Shown here: piece after piece, positions 30,988-42,400 of the stretch
Position numbering within the stretch: the stretch's first letter is position 1
Layout: the number at the start of each line of letters is the position of its first letter
Source: Bradyrhizobium icense
GTDB lineage: Bacteria; Pseudomonadota; Alphaproteobacteria; Rhizobiales; Xanthobacteraceae
NCBI RefSeq assembly: GCF_001693385.1
Contig: NZ_CP016428.1
Location: forward strand, 8,112,001 to 8,176,000
Length of the DNA stretch: 64,000 nt
Direction of reading: 5' to 3'
Position numbers and translations under genes: made by a program
The notes under the pieces: model-generated
Told to the model about the DNA's origin: nothing
The model's database searches: none
What the model saw: the letters and a program-made list of their open reading frames with translations, nothing else

Positions 30988-33554
30988 CCGCGATTTCCGG
31001 GCCGGTCTACAAGAGCCGCGCACCCTCACTGGCGCTGCGCTACGCGCTTCGCGAATTGCGTGGCGGCCTGCGTGGCTTTTACGTCTTTATTGCCTGCATC
31101 GCGCTCGGCGTCATGGCAATTGCCGGCGTTGGCTCGGTGGCGGCAAGCCTTAGCGAAGGGTTGACGCGCGAGGGACGCACCTTGCTCGGCGGCGATGTCG
31201 CGTTCTCGCTGATCCAGCGCGAAGCCAAGCCGGAGGAACTCGCTTTCCTGCGCGCGCGCGGCCAGGTGTCGGTTGCGGCCGCGCTGCGGGTGATGGCCCG
31301 CGCCAGCGACGGCAGGCTGGCGCTGGTCGAGCTCAAGGCGGTCGACGGCAACTATCCGATGCTCGGACAGTTGACGCTTGATCCTCAAATGCCGATGTCG
31401 GAGCTGCTGGCTGAACGCGACGGCGCGTTCGGCGCAGCGGTCGATTCCACGCTGCTGGCGCGGCTCGATCTCAAGCTCGGCGACCCCATCGGAATCGGCA
31501 ACGCCACGTTCCAGATCCGCAGCGTGGTCGGCGCCGAGCCAGACAAGCTCGCCGGCAATGTCGGCCTGGGCCCGCGCGTTCTGGTCAGCGAAACCAGCCT
31601 GCGCGCCACCGGATTGCTGCAGCCGGGCAGCCTGGTGCGCTGGATCTACCGCGTGAAGTTGCCGGACAATGCATCCGACGAACGCGCCGCGGCCCAGTTG
31701 GTCAGCAGCGCCCGGAGCACCTTGCCGGAAGCCGGCTGGTGGATCCGCAGCCGCGACAACGCCTCGCCGCAGCTCGAACGCACCATCAACCGCTTCACCC
31801 AGTTCCTGACGCTGGTCGGCCTCGCGGCCCTTCTGGTCGGCGGCGTCGGCGTCGCCAACGCCGTCAAGAGCCATATCGATCGCCGCCGCGACGTCATCGC
31901 CTCGTTCAAGGCGCTGGGCGCCACCGGCCGCGACGTCTTCACGATCTATCTGACGCAGGTGATCCTGCTCGCCGGGATCGGGTCGGTGATCGGGCTTGCC
32001 GCCGGCGCGGCCTTGCCGTTTGTCATCGTCGGCCTGTTCGGCAAGCTACTGCCGCTGCCGGTGATTCCTGCCCTGCACGCCGACGAACTGGCGCTGTCGT
32101 TCCTCTACGGCCTGCTCACCGCGCTCGCCTTCGGGCTGTGGCCGCTAGGCCGGGTGCATGATGTCCCCGTCGCGGCATTGTTTCGCGAGGAGGTCGCCCG
32201 CGAATGGCACCGCCCGCGCTGGGGCTATCTCGCGCTGATGGCCGTGGTGATCGTACTCCTTGTCACGGTCGCGATCGGGCTGGCCTACGACAAGCGGGTC
32301 GCCGCCGTGTTCGTCGTTTCCTCGGTCGCGGTGTTTGCGCTGCTGCGTGGCGTCGCCGCCGGGCTGATGGCACTCGCCCGCCGGCTGCCCCGAAGCCGAA
32401 TCACCATGCTGCGGCTGGCGATCGCCAACATCTACCGGCCCGGAGCCCTGACGCCCTCGGTCGTGATGTCGCTCGGCCTTGGGCTCGCGGTCCTGGTCAC
32501 GATCACCCAGATTGACGGCAATCTGCGTCGGCAGTTCCTGGCCGCATTGCCGGAGCGTGCGCCCTCGTTCTACTTCATCGACATTCCGACCGCCGATGCC
32601 GACCGCTTCGGCGACTTCCTCAAGAAAGTGGCGCCGCAATCGACGGTGGACGATGTGCCGATGCTGCGTGGACGCATCGTCGCGGCCCGCGGCGTCAGGG
32701 CCGACGAGCTCAAGCCGTCGCAGGATACCGAATGGGTGCTGCAGAGCGACCGCGGCCTGACCTATACCAACGAAGTTCCCAAAGGCTCCAAGGTCGTCGA
32801 GGGCGAATGGTGGAACGCGGACTATAAGGGGCCGCCGCTGGTCTCGATGGAAAAGCGGATCGCGGACGGCCTCAAGCTCAAGATCGGCGACGAGATCGTG
32901 GTCAACGTGCTCGGCCGCGACATTCCGGCCCGGATCAGCAATCTCCGCAACGTCGACTGGCAGGGGCTCGGCATCAATTTCGTGCTGGTGTTCTCACCCA
33001 ACGCCTTCAAGGGCGCGCCGCACAGCCATGTCGCGACCCTGTCCGAGGTCCACCCGGAGCCGGCCGGCGACGCCCGAATCATCAAGCAGGTGGCTGACGC
33101 TTTCCCGATGGTCACCAGCGTTCGGGTCCGCGAAGCTCTGGAGACCGTCGGCACCGTCGTCACCAACCTCGTGCTCGCCATCCGCGGCGCCAGCGCGGTG
33201 ACGCTGATCTCGGCGATCCTGGTGCTCGGCGGCGCGCTCGCCGCCGGCCACCGCCACCGGGTCTACGACGCGGTGATCCTGAAAACGCTGGGCGCCACGC
33301 GGGTGCGGCTGCTCGGGGCCTATGCGCTGGAATACCTGATGATCGGCCTCGCCACCGCCGTGTTCGGCGTCATCGCGGGCTCGATCGCGGCCTGGCTGAT
33401 CGTGACCCGGCTGATGACGCTCAGCTTCATCTGGCAGGCCGGCAGTGCGGCCGGCGTGGTGGCCGCCGCCCTGATCGTCACGGTCGGGCTGGGGCTCGCC
33501 GGAACGTTGTTGGCCCTGAACCAGAAGCCGGCCAGCGTGTTACGGAATTTGTGA
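30984..33554 (+). CDS. ABC transporter permease, FtsX/MacB family (YbbP-like)
   Basis: An 856-residue inner-membrane protein with the double FtsX layout: a first transmembrane helix near residues 27-55 (GFYVFIACIALGVMAIAGVG), a large periplasmic domain, a three-helix FtsX block (about 270-390; FLTLVGLAALLVGGVGVANA), a central pair of helices, a second periplasmic domain and a final FtsX block (about 730-850; ILVLGGALAAGHRHRVYDAV, ILKTLGATR). This is the YbbP type of exporter permease. No dedicated outer-membrane partner is nearby. The neighbouring secreted esterase suggests a link to lipid or envelope processing, as inferred from synteny. Confidence 0.92.
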   Translation: MTAISGPVYKSRAPSLALRYALRELRGGLRGFYVFIACIALGVMAIAGVGSVAASLSEGLTREGRTLLGGDVAFSLIQREAKPEELAFLRARGQVSVAAALRVMARASDGRLALVELKAVDGNYPMLGQLTLDPQMPMSELLAERDGAFGAAVDSTLLARLDLKLGDPIGIGNATFQIRSVVGAEPDKLAGNVGLGPRVLVSETSLRATGLLQPGSLVRWIYRVKLPDNASDERAAAQLVSSARSTLPEAGWWIRSRDNASPQLERTINRFTQFLTLVGLAALLVGGVGVANAVKSHIDRRRDVIASFKALGATGRDVFTIYLTQVILLAGIGSVIGLAAGAALPFVIVGLFGKLLPLPVIPALHADELALSFLYGLLTALAFGLWPLGRVHDVPVAALFREEVAREWHRPRWGYLALMAVVIVLLVTVAIGLAYDKRVAAVFVVSSVAVFALLRGVAAGLMALARRLPRSRITMLRLAIANIYRPGALTPSVVMSLGLGLAVLVTITQIDGNLRRQFLAALPERAPSFYFIDIPTADADRFGDFLKKVAPQSTVDDVPMLRGRIVAARGVRADELKPSQDTEWVLQSDRGLTYTNEVPKGSKVVEGEWWNADYKGPPLVSMEKRIADGLKLKIGDEIVVNVLGRDIPARISNLRNVDWQGLGINFVLVFSPNAFKGAPHSHVATLSEVHPEPAGDARIIKQVADAFPMVTSVRVREALETVGTVVTNLVLAIRGASAVTLISAILVLGGALAAGHRHRVYDAVILKTLGATRVRLLGAYALEYLMIGLATAVFGVIAGSIAAWLIVTRLMTLSFIWQAGSAAGVVAAALIVTVGLGLAGTLLALNQKPASVLRNL

Positions 33555-33745
33555 CAATTTGTAGCGGCGAAAGGCGGGGTTAACGCTGCATTTACGCGCA
33601 GATGGCCGGTAGAAGCGACATTCAGCCGCGCATGGAAGCTTGCGTCGAATGTGTTAGTTTCCCACATACCAGCCAGGATCAGTGGCCGGGTTCATGACGT
33701 AAGTTTAACGTCGGCAGATCGGGACATCTGAACTAAGAAATCTAA

Positions 33746-33776
33746 CCGGCGCCGCAAACCCCTTGCGCTCCGCCGG
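33746..33776 (+). promoter_or_regulatory. Leader hairpin before the Bax-inhibitor (ybhL-type) gene
   Basis: Two stacked perfect stems, CCGGCG/CGCCGG outside and CGCAA/TTGCG inside with loop ACCCC, end 21 bases before the ATG. A structured ybhL leader motif upstream of this gene family is known in alphaproteobacteria; position and compact hairpin are compatible, but I cannot check the consensus here. Confidence 0.4.
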
Positions 33777-33797
33777 GCAACCAACGGGAATTCGACC

Positions 33798-34589
33798 ATG
33801 TCGGACCTAGACCGTAACTACGTATCTCCTTTCGGCCGGGCTGCCGGACGCGTTGACGCTGCGGCCGTCGATGCCGGTCTGCGCGCCTACATGCTGCGCA
33901 TCTACAATTACATGAGCATCGGCCTTGCGATCACCGGCCTTGCGGCGCTCGGCGTCTACATGGCCGCGGTGACGACCGACCAGGCCGGGGCCGCCGCCAG
34001 GTTCGGCAACGCCTTCCTTACGCCGTTCGGCTACGCGATGTTTGTCAGCCCGCTGAAGTGGCTGTTCATCCTCGCGCCGCTGGCGATGGTGTTCGCGATC
34101 TCGTTCGGTATCAACCGGCTGCGGCCCGCGACAGCACAATTGCTGTTCTGGGCCTTCTCGGCGCTGATGGGCATTTCGCTGTCGTCGATCTTCCTGGTGT
34201 ACACGCACACCTCGATCGTGCGGGTGTTCTTCATCACCGCGGCGACCTTCGGCGCACTGAGCCTCTACGGTTACACCACCAAGCGTGACATGAGCGGCAT
34301 GGGGTCGTTCCTGTTCATGGGCCTGATCGGTGTCATCATCGCGAGCCTGGTCAACCTGTTCCTGGCAAGCTCGATGCTGCAGTTCATCGTCTCGGTGGTT
34401 GGCGTGCTGGTGTTCGCGGGCCTCACCGCCTGGGATACCCAGCGGCTGAAGAACGACTACATCTACGGCTACGCCTCTCAGGGCGGCGAGATTGCCGAGA
34501 AAGCGGCGATTACCGGTGCGCTGTCCCTCTACCTGAACTTCATCAACCTGTTCACGCTGCTGTTGCAGCTACTCGGCCAGCGCGAATAG
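33798..34589 (+). CDS. Bax inhibitor-1/YccA family membrane protein (YbhL-like)
   Basis: A 263-residue integral membrane protein with seven hydrophobic segments from about residue 35 onward (SIGLAITGLAALGVYMAAV; LKWLFILAPLAMVFAISFGI; LLFWAFSALMGISLSSIFLV; FLFMGLIGVIIASLVNLF and others). AWDTQRLKNDY and the closing YLNFINLFTLLLQLLG are signatures of the TMBIM/BI-1 family, thought to form pH-sensitive calcium leak channels; the bacterial role is little known. The single-gene unit is closed by a strong terminator. Confidence 0.93.
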   Translation: MSDLDRNYVSPFGRAAGRVDAAAVDAGLRAYMLRIYNYMSIGLAITGLAALGVYMAAVTTDQAGAAARFGNAFLTPFGYAMFVSPLKWLFILAPLAMVFAISFGINRLRPATAQLLFWAFSALMGISLSSIFLVYTHTSIVRVFFITAATFGALSLYGYTTKRDMSGMGSFLFMGLIGVIIASLVNLFLASSMLQFIVSVVGVLVFAGLTAWDTQRLKNDYIYGYASQGGEIAEKAAITGALSLYLNFINLFTLLLQLLGQRE

Positions 34590-34614
34590 GCGCCTACCGA
34601 CCAGGTATGAGTTG

Positions 34615-34647
34615 AAGCCCCGGCCTCGCGGCCGGGGCTTTTCTTTT
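34615..34647 (+). terminator. Intrinsic terminator after the BI-1 gene
   Basis: An 11 bp perfect stem (AAGCCCCGGCC / GGCCGGGGCTT, loop TCGC) is followed by TTTTCTTTT. The next gene on the same strand starts 27 bases later, so that gene probably has its promoter within or beyond this structure. Confidence 0.88.
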
Positions 34648-34673
34648 GCGCGCAGCAAAAATATCCTGCCGGC

Positions 34674-35201
34674 ATGTCCACGCCTGAAATCCGGCCCGCC
34701 ACCGAGGCCGACCTCCCTGCCATCACCGAGATCTACGAGCACGCGGTGCGCTACGGCACCGCCACGTTCGAGCTTGTCCCGCCCGACCTCGCCGAGATGA
34801 CCCGGCGGTTCAAAGTCCTGTCGGATGGCGGCTTTCCCTATTTCGTCGCCGCCGAAGGCCAAGTGATCGGATACGCCTATGCCGGCCCCTACCGGCCACG
34901 GCCGGCCTACCGCTTCACGGTGGAGAATTCGGTCTATTTGAAACCGGCCACGCACCGGCGCGGCATCGGCCTGCAACTGATGCAGCGGCTGATCGCCGAA
35001 TGCGAGGCGCGCGGGTACCGGCAGATGATCGCCGTCATCGGCGACTCCGCCAATGCTGGCTCGATCGGTGTTCACGCCAAATGCGGTTTCCAGATGATCG
35101 GGACGCATCCCTGTGTCGGCTTCAAGTTCGGCCGCTGGCTCGACACGGTGATGATGCAGCGCGCGCTGGGTGAAGGCGCAACGACGATCCCCACTTCGTA
35201 G
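34674..35201 (+). CDS. GNAT family N-acetyltransferase (phosphinothricin acetyltransferase-like)
   Basis: A 175-residue GNAT enzyme: IRPATEADLPAITEIYEHAV is the typical opening of the Pat/Bar branch, the acetyl-CoA-binding motif A lies at HRRGIGLQLMQRLIAECEA, and the acceptor-side segment AVIGDSANAGSIGVHAKCGF matches methionine sulfoximine/phosphinothricin acetyltransferases. Native substrates are likely amino-acid analogues; not determinable here. Only a terminator separates it from the BI-1 gene. Confidence 0.88.
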   Translation: MSTPEIRPATEADLPAITEIYEHAVRYGTATFELVPPDLAEMTRRFKVLSDGGFPYFVAAEGQVIGYAYAGPYRPRPAYRFTVENSVYLKPATHRRGIGLQLMQRLIAECEARGYRQMIAVIGDSANAGSIGVHAKCGFQMIGTHPCVGFKFGRWLDTVMMQRALGEGATTIPTS

Positions 35202-35314
35202 TCTGGATAAAGCGTAGCGCCTCTTTGACGGTACACCCACGGGATCAGACTCAAAATCGCGAAAACAACCCCATGCAAAGTAGAATGGGCCCCGGCTCGC
35301 AGTAGCCCGGCCGA

Positions 35315-35686
35315 TTAAACCACCGCCAGCTTGCGGTCGATTACCAGCAGCACGCGGTCCAGTTCGTGGCCGCGGCGCAGGATCAGTCCGGTCGCCGAGA
35401 TCACGCTGTACATGCCCTGCTTGCGCGCGAGCCGCGGATCTTTCTCGATGCGATAGATCGGAACTTCGGAAGCGCGGCGAAAGACCGAAAACACCGCGCG
35501 GTCCTTCAGAAAGTCGATGGCATAGTCGCGCCACTCGCCATCGGCGACCATGCGCCCGTACAAATTCAGGATACGGTTGAGTTCGAGACGATTGAATGTG
35601 ACGCTGCTCGGCGGCGGGACTGCAGTGGCGGCGCGCGCCACTGCGCGGCTCGCGCTCGGATCGGTGTCCTCCGATATCGGGTTCAT
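35315..35686 (-). CDS. DUF2794 domain-containing protein
   Basis: A 123-residue cytoplasmic protein restricted, as far as I know, to alphaproteobacteria. The core VTFNRLELNRILNLYGRMVA, DGEWRDYAIDFLKDRAVFSV and GMYSVISATGLILRRGHELD is the DUF2794 signature. ATG 35686 has AGGAGG at good spacing; frames further upstream lack one. Function unknown. It stands alone, divergent from the candidate small RNA. Confidence 0.85.
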   Translation of the reverse strand: MNPISEDTDPSASRAVARAATAVPPPSSVTFNRLELNRILNLYGRMVADGEWRDYAIDFLKDRAVFSVFRRASEVPIYRIEKDPRLARKQGMYSVISATGLILRRGHELDRVLLVIDRKLAVV

Positions 35687-35883
35687 GGAGCGCCTCCTGT
35701 CATCCAACTTACATGATTGCGCCAACCGCTGGACGCCGCAAGGGGGTTGTAAATACGAAAGAAACCGCGGCGGATCGCCGATATCCCGGAAACCAGCGAT
35801 TCACGGGATCGTTAGCGGAATCTTATTGCTGCCCCACTTCCGCCCACCGCCCGCCCCGCTGAATTGCGAAAAGATAATCCTGC

Positions 35884-36000
35884 GTTGGCCCGGTCCTTTC
35901 GGTTCCGGATTCCTCAGCCCCCAGCCCCCCGGGGCCGTCGGGATCGGGCCTGTTCGCAGAGGGAGTTAATCCCGATACTGGGCCAACGAGAGTTGGTCCT
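35884..36000 (+). ncRNA. Candidate structured small RNA (6S-like rod shape)
   Basis: The 8-base ends GTTGGCCC (35884-35891) and GGGCCAAC (35980-35987) pair perfectly around an interior of about 90 bases that can continue as a rod (GGATT with AATCC; CCTC with GAGG; alternative TCGGGAT/ATCCCGA). A GATAAT -10 box at 35873-35878 would start transcription at the first base of the stem, and GAGAGTTGGTCC then TTTTTCGTTTT follows the 3' end. There is no coding character. The closed rod with internal bubble is reminiscent of 6S RNA, but I cannot confirm the family. Confidence 0.45.
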
Positions 36001-36109
36001 TTTTCGTTTTGGTGACTGCTCTTGCAAATGTCACACGCGGCTCTGACTTCGCCGACCTTGCGACGCTGAAGGTGGCCTCGTAGCCCGGATGGAGCGTGGA
36101 GCTAACTAA

Positions 36110-36871
36110 CTAGCGCAGCGCCGTCATGGCGGCGCCGAGCATCGCGCCCGGCTTGTCGCGACTGCCGTCCTGGACGTAGACAACCGCGGCATCCACGCCG
36201 TCGCGGGAAATATTTTCCAGCGGAACGGTCCAGTTTCCCGAACCGCCGCTCCAGTCGCCGACCTTCACGAGATTACGCACCACGTTGTAGTAGGTGACTT
36301 GTTGGCCGCGATTCTCGCCGCGCCCAATCGAGATCGGCACCGCCTTTGAGATCGAGCAGATCCAGACTTCGCCGCGGCCCGCCGTCGGCACCTTGCTCGC
36401 CTCTATCGAGACGTTGAGCAGTTTGCCCGACAACGTCATCTTCACCGGCACCGACATCACGCCTTCAGTCTTGCTGGTATTCTTGATGGCGCTGTCGATG
36501 GCCGCGCGATCGCTGCCGATCACCTGCACCGAGCCGTTGACGATCATCTGCGGCGTGTAGAGGTTACGATCGCCGCGCACATGCGAATAGGCTTTCTGAC
36601 GCGCGCTGAAACGCGAATCCGCCAGCGTGTCCTTCCAGCCAAGATAGTCCCAATAGTCGATCGGCATGCTCAGCGCGATCACGGACGGATCCTTGGCGAG
36701 TTCGCCGACGATCTGGTCGGCCGGCGGGCACGACGAACAGCCCTGCGAGGTGAACAATTCGACCACGGCACGCGGATCGGCATGAGCCGGGCGGATGACG
36801 GCGATGATCGCGCAAACGCCGAGCGCACCGGTCCATCGCGATATGCAGTTGTAGGCCATCATCGCAGACAT
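36110..36871 (-). CDS. DUF1223 domain-containing thioredoxin-fold secreted protein
   Basis: A 253-residue exported protein: hydrophobic N-terminal segment (ALGVCAIIAVIRPAHA) with A-x-A cleavage near residue 31, then VVELFTSQGCSSCPPADQIV, the C-x2-C containing opening of the DUF1223 family, related to thioredoxin-like folds. IDYWDYLGWKDTLADSRFSA and TPQMIVNGSVQVIGSD are further family blocks. Likely periplasmic; redox activity is plausible from the Cys pair but unproven. Confidence 0.88.
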   Translation of the reverse strand: MSAMMAYNCISRWTGALGVCAIIAVIRPAHADPRAVVELFTSQGCSSCPPADQIVGELAKDPSVIALSMPIDYWDYLGWKDTLADSRFSARQKAYSHVRGDRNLYTPQMIVNGSVQVIGSDRAAIDSAIKNTSKTEGVMSVPVKMTLSGKLLNVSIEASKVPTAGRGEVWICSISKAVPISIGRGENRGQQVTYYNVVRNLVKVGDWSGGSGNWTVPLENISRDGVDAAVVYVQDGSRDKPGAMLGAAMTALR

Positions 36872-36993
36872 GCTGTGAACCGGTGGTAGCGTTTTCCGTC
36901 CGTATTTATACGGGGCATGATGTGAGCTCCTGAAAGCGTGCCCCAGACGCGCGAAAGCGGCCTTTTCATAGGCCGCCTTCTTCTTGGTCGCTA

Positions 36994-37009
36994 CTCACTT
37001 CGAAGTGAG
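36994..37009. promoter_or_regulatory. Perfect 16 bp palindrome
   Basis: CTCACTTCGAAGTGAG is fully self-complementary and lies between the convergent ends of the DUF1223 upstream region and the acnA 3' region. It could be a protein operator or part of a terminator structure; no downstream T run is present. Confidence 0.4.
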
Positions 37010-37035
37010 GCACTGATCACAAATCCGCGTTACAG

Positions 37036-37132
37036 CGTTTTCAAGCGAAGTGGGATTCCGGCTCGCGTAAAGAAAACGCGTCAAAACAAAAACCTGGAGC
37101 CCGGTTCTGATTCAATCAGAACCGGAAAGGCT

Positions 37133-37136
<4 letters not shown>
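37036..37136. repeat. Dispersed-type repeat acting as acnA terminator
   Basis: CGTTTTCAAGCGAAGTGGGA at one end and GAACCGGAAAGGCTCTAG at the other resemble a dispersed intergenic repeat I associate with Bradyrhizobium. Inside is a perfect 11 bp stem (CCGGTTCTGAT 37101-37111, ATCAGAACCGG 37115-37125), extended by GAGCC/GGCTC. Read on the minus strand it is followed within 10 bases by TTTTTGTTTT, so it probably terminates acnA. Its last bases supply the acnA stop codon. Confidence 0.7.
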
Positions 37137-39853
<2,717 letters not shown>

Positions 39854-40020
39854 GTCAGGGAATCCCAAATTCTAGTTATACCCGGCAAGGGTATTTAAAC
39901 ACCTTCAGCGTGAGGCTTGGCCTGATGGCTTGCAGCCGCCGATCGTGTGCTGCATCAAGTTCCGGGCTTATAGAATCTTTCTAGAAGCGCCGCCACACCG
40001 ACAAACGTGCTGCAGCAATG

Positions 40021-40051
40021 CGGTACCCACAAATTCCGACGCGGTACCCAT
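40021..40051. repeat. Short direct repeat GCGGTACCCA upstream of ccmA
   Basis: GCGGTACCCA occurs at 40021-40030 and 40042-40051, period 21 (two helical turns), each followed by a similar AATTTC/AAATTCC tail. It lies 29-59 bases before the ccmA start within the acnA-ccmA divergent gap, a plausible place for a regulator binding on one face of the helix. Confidence 0.45.
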
Positions 40052-40079
40052 CAATTTCAGAGGGCTGTGACGAAGCAAA

Positions 40080-40682
40080 ATGCGGCTCTCGGGGCGCCAA
40101 ATCGACTGTATCAGGGGTGGCCGCGGCGTGTTCTCAGGCCTCGATTTCGAAGCCGCTTCTGGCGAGGTGCTGGCCGTGGTTGGCCCGAACGGCTCCGGCA
40201 AAACCTCGCTGCTGCGTCTGATCGCGGGTCTCCTGGTGCCGGCGGGCGGGTCAGTCGAGCTGGAGGGCGGTGATGCCGAGCTGACCCTGCCGGAACAATC
40301 CCACTATCTCGGCCATCGCGATGCGCTGAAACCTGCACTGAGCGTGCTCGAAAACCTGTCGTTCTGGCGGGATTTTCTGGGCGGCGAGACCGGCGACGTC
40401 AACCCATGCCTCGCCGCCGTGGGACTCGGCCACGCCACCTATCTGCCGGCGGCTTATCTCTCGGCCGGCCAGCGGCGGCGGCTTTCGATCGCGCGCCTGC
40501 TGGCGGTGCGCCGGCCGGTCTGGCTATTGGACGAGCCGACCTCGGCGCTCGACACTGCCGGACAGGAAATATTCGTGGGCGTCATGCGGGAGCATTTGGC
40601 CAGCGGCGGGATCATTGTTGCGGCGACGCATGCCCCGCTCGGGATCGAAGCGAGGGAACTGCGGATGGGGGGTGGGAAGTGA
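40080..40682 (+). CDS. ccmA: Heme exporter ATP-binding protein CcmA
   Basis: ATPase of the CcmABCD complex that releases holo-CcmE during cytochrome c maturation. The 200-residue protein has Walker [15 protein letters not shown], the signature [15 protein letters not shown] and Walker [12 protein letters not shown]. Length is normal for CcmA. It opens the ccmABCD-ccmG run; ccmB follows after 46 bases. Confidence 0.95.
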   Translation: MRLSGRQIDCIRGGRGVFSGLDFEAASGEVLAVVGPNGSGKTSLLRLIAGLLVPAGGSVELEGGDAELTLPEQSHYLGHRDALKPALSVLENLSFWRDFLGGETGDVNPCLAAVGLGHATYLPAAYLSAGQRRRLSIARLLAVRRPVWLLDEPTSALDTAGQEIFVGVMREHLASGGIIVAATHAPLGIEARELRMGGGK

Positions 40683-40728
40683 CGGTGCCCGCTATGGTCC
40701 CGCTTGTTCGCTTGACGCGCGCCTCCCC

Positions 40729-41397
40729 ATGACCGCCTTGGCCGCGCTGATTCGCCGGGACATCAAGATCGCGCTCCGTGTCGGCGGCGGGGCGCTGATC
40801 GGGGTGCTGTTTTTCCTCACCGTTACCGTGCTGATGCCGTTTGCGATCGGGCCCGATCTGCCGCTATTGACCCGGCTCGGCCCCGCAATCCTCTGGCTTG
40901 GCGCGCTCTTAGCCAGCCTGCTCACGCTCGACCGGCTCTTCACAGCCGACCATGAGGACGGCTCGCTCGACCTGGTTGTAATGGGCCGGACACCGCTGGA
41001 ACTCGCCTGTGCGGCGAAAGCGCTGGCGCATTGGCTCGCTGCCGGTGTACCGCTGATCGTGGCGACGCCCGTGCTCGGGCTGTTGCTCAACCTCGACGCC
41101 GCGGCGACGTCGGCGGTGGCGCTGACCCTGCTGGTGGGAACGCCGGCGCTGACGTTTACCGGCATGATCGGCGCGGCGCTCGCCGTGACATTACACCGCG
41201 GCGGCCTCTTGCTCGCGGTGCTGGTGCTTCCGCTATCTATCCCGGTGCTGATCTTCGGCGTTGCAGCCTCGCAGGCGGCCATTACCGGCCCGCTGTCGTT
41301 TGGAACTCCGTTTTCGATCCTTTGCGCGCTCTCGCTGGTCAGTTTCGTGGTCGGACCGTTTGCCGCTGCGGCCAGCCTGCGGCACGGTCTGGACTGA
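40729..41397 (+). CDS. ccmB: Heme exporter protein CcmB
   Basis: Permease-like subunit of the cytochrome c maturation ABC complex, 222 residues, six hydrophobic segments (for example GGALIGVLFFLTVTVLMPFA; LGPAILWLGALLASLLTLD). The LLTLDRLFTADHEDGSLDLV block is the family signature. ATG 40729 (MTALAALIRRDIKIALRVGG) gives the standard length; in-frame sequence upstream lies within the ccmA end and is not coding in this frame. Confidence 0.95.
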   Translation: MTALAALIRRDIKIALRVGGGALIGVLFFLTVTVLMPFAIGPDLPLLTRLGPAILWLGALLASLLTLDRLFTADHEDGSLDLVVMGRTPLELACAAKALAHWLAAGVPLIVATPVLGLLLNLDAAATSAVALTLLVGTPALTFTGMIGAALAVTLHRGGLLLAVLVLPLSIPVLIFGVAASQAAITGPLSFGTPFSILCALSLVSFVVGPFAAAASLRHGLD

Positions 41398-41487
41398 ATT
41401 TGTTGACGCCGATCAACTCTGGCGGAGGCGATGTGAAACAAACCATGCCGCATTGCCTGCCCCGCCGCTGACGACTATCAGGATGCC

Positions 41488-42219
41488 ATGACGCTGATCG
41501 ACCTCGCCAATCCCTCGAAATTTCTCGCGCTGACGGCGCGCGTGTTGCCGTGGCTGGCAGGCGCGACCGCGATCCTTTTGCTGGTCGGTTTCTATCAGTC
41601 GGCGACGGCTCCCGACGATTACCAGCAGGGCGCTACCGTCAAGATCATGTTCATCCACGTGCCGAATGCGTGGCTTTCGATGTTTGTGTGGGGCGTCATG
41701 AGCATAGCCGCGCTGGGCACGCTGGTATGGCGCCATCCGCTGGCCGACGTTGCGGCCAAGGCCGCCGCGCCGATCGGCGCGGCATTCACGTTTCTCGCGC
41801 TGGTCACCGGCTCGCTGTGGGGACGGCCGATGTGGGGCACCTATTGGGAATGGGATGCGCGGCTGACGTCGGTGTTGATCCTGTTCCTGATGTATCTCGG
41901 GCTGATGGCGCTGTGGCGCGCGGTGGACGATCCCTCACGGGCGGCGCGGGCCGCAGCCGTCCTGACGCTGGTCGGCGCAATCAATCTCCCGATCATCAAG
42001 TTCTCGGTCGATTGGTGGAACACGCTGCATCAGCCAGCGTCCGTGATGCGGATGGGCGGCCCCTCCCTCGACAACGCATTCCTGATTCCCCTGCTCGTGA
42101 TGGCAGTCGGATTCTCGTTTTTGTTCGTCACGCTGCACCTGGCGGCCATGCGCAACGAGATCCTGCGCCGCCGCGTGCGCAGCTTGCAGATGATGCAAGC
42201 CAGCCAACAGGCGGCATGA
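41488..42219 (+). CDS. ccmC: Heme ABC exporter permease CcmC
   Basis: Heme-handling membrane protein that attaches heme to CcmE, 243 residues with six transmembrane helices. The tryptophan-rich heme-binding signature is present as [17 protein letters not shown], with conserved His residues in the flanking periplasmic loops ([22 protein letters not shown]). Start ATG gives the family N-terminus. 90 bases after ccmB. Confidence 0.96.
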   Translation: MTLIDLANPSKFLALTARVLPWLAGATAILLLVGFYQSATAPDDYQQGATVKIMFIHVPNAWLSMFVWGVMSIAALGTLVWRHPLADVAAKAAAPIGAAFTFLALVTGSLWGRPMWGTYWEWDARLTSVLILFLMYLGLMALWRAVDDPSRAARAAAVLTLVGAINLPIIKFSVDWWNTLHQPASVMRMGGPSLDNAFLIPLLVMAVGFSFLFVTLHLAAMRNEILRRRVRSLQMMQASQQAA

Positions 42220-42223
42220 CGCG

Positions 42224-42400
42224 ATGTCGCTCGGCCCCTACACATCCTTTATCGTGACCTCCTACACGCTGGTGGCGGCGGTCGTGCTGCTTCTGATCTT
42301 CTGGATCGCGCTCGACTATCGTCATCAAAAGGAACGCCTGCGCGAACTCGAGGCCTCTGGCGTAACCAGACGCTCCGGCCGCCAGACGGCGGACATTTGA
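42224..42400 (+). CDS. ccmD: Heme exporter protein CcmD
   Basis: A 58-residue protein: [20 protein letters not shown] and onward forms one transmembrane helix, followed by a basic-acidic helix ([16 protein letters not shown]). Size, one helix and position between ccmC and ccmG identify CcmD, which helps release holo-CcmE from CcmABC. It starts 4 bases after the ccmC stop, and its TGA overlaps the ccmG ATG by one base (TGATG). Confidence 0.93.
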   Translation: MSLGPYTSFIVTSYTLVAAVVLLLIFWIALDYRHQKERLRELEASGVTRRSGRQTADI

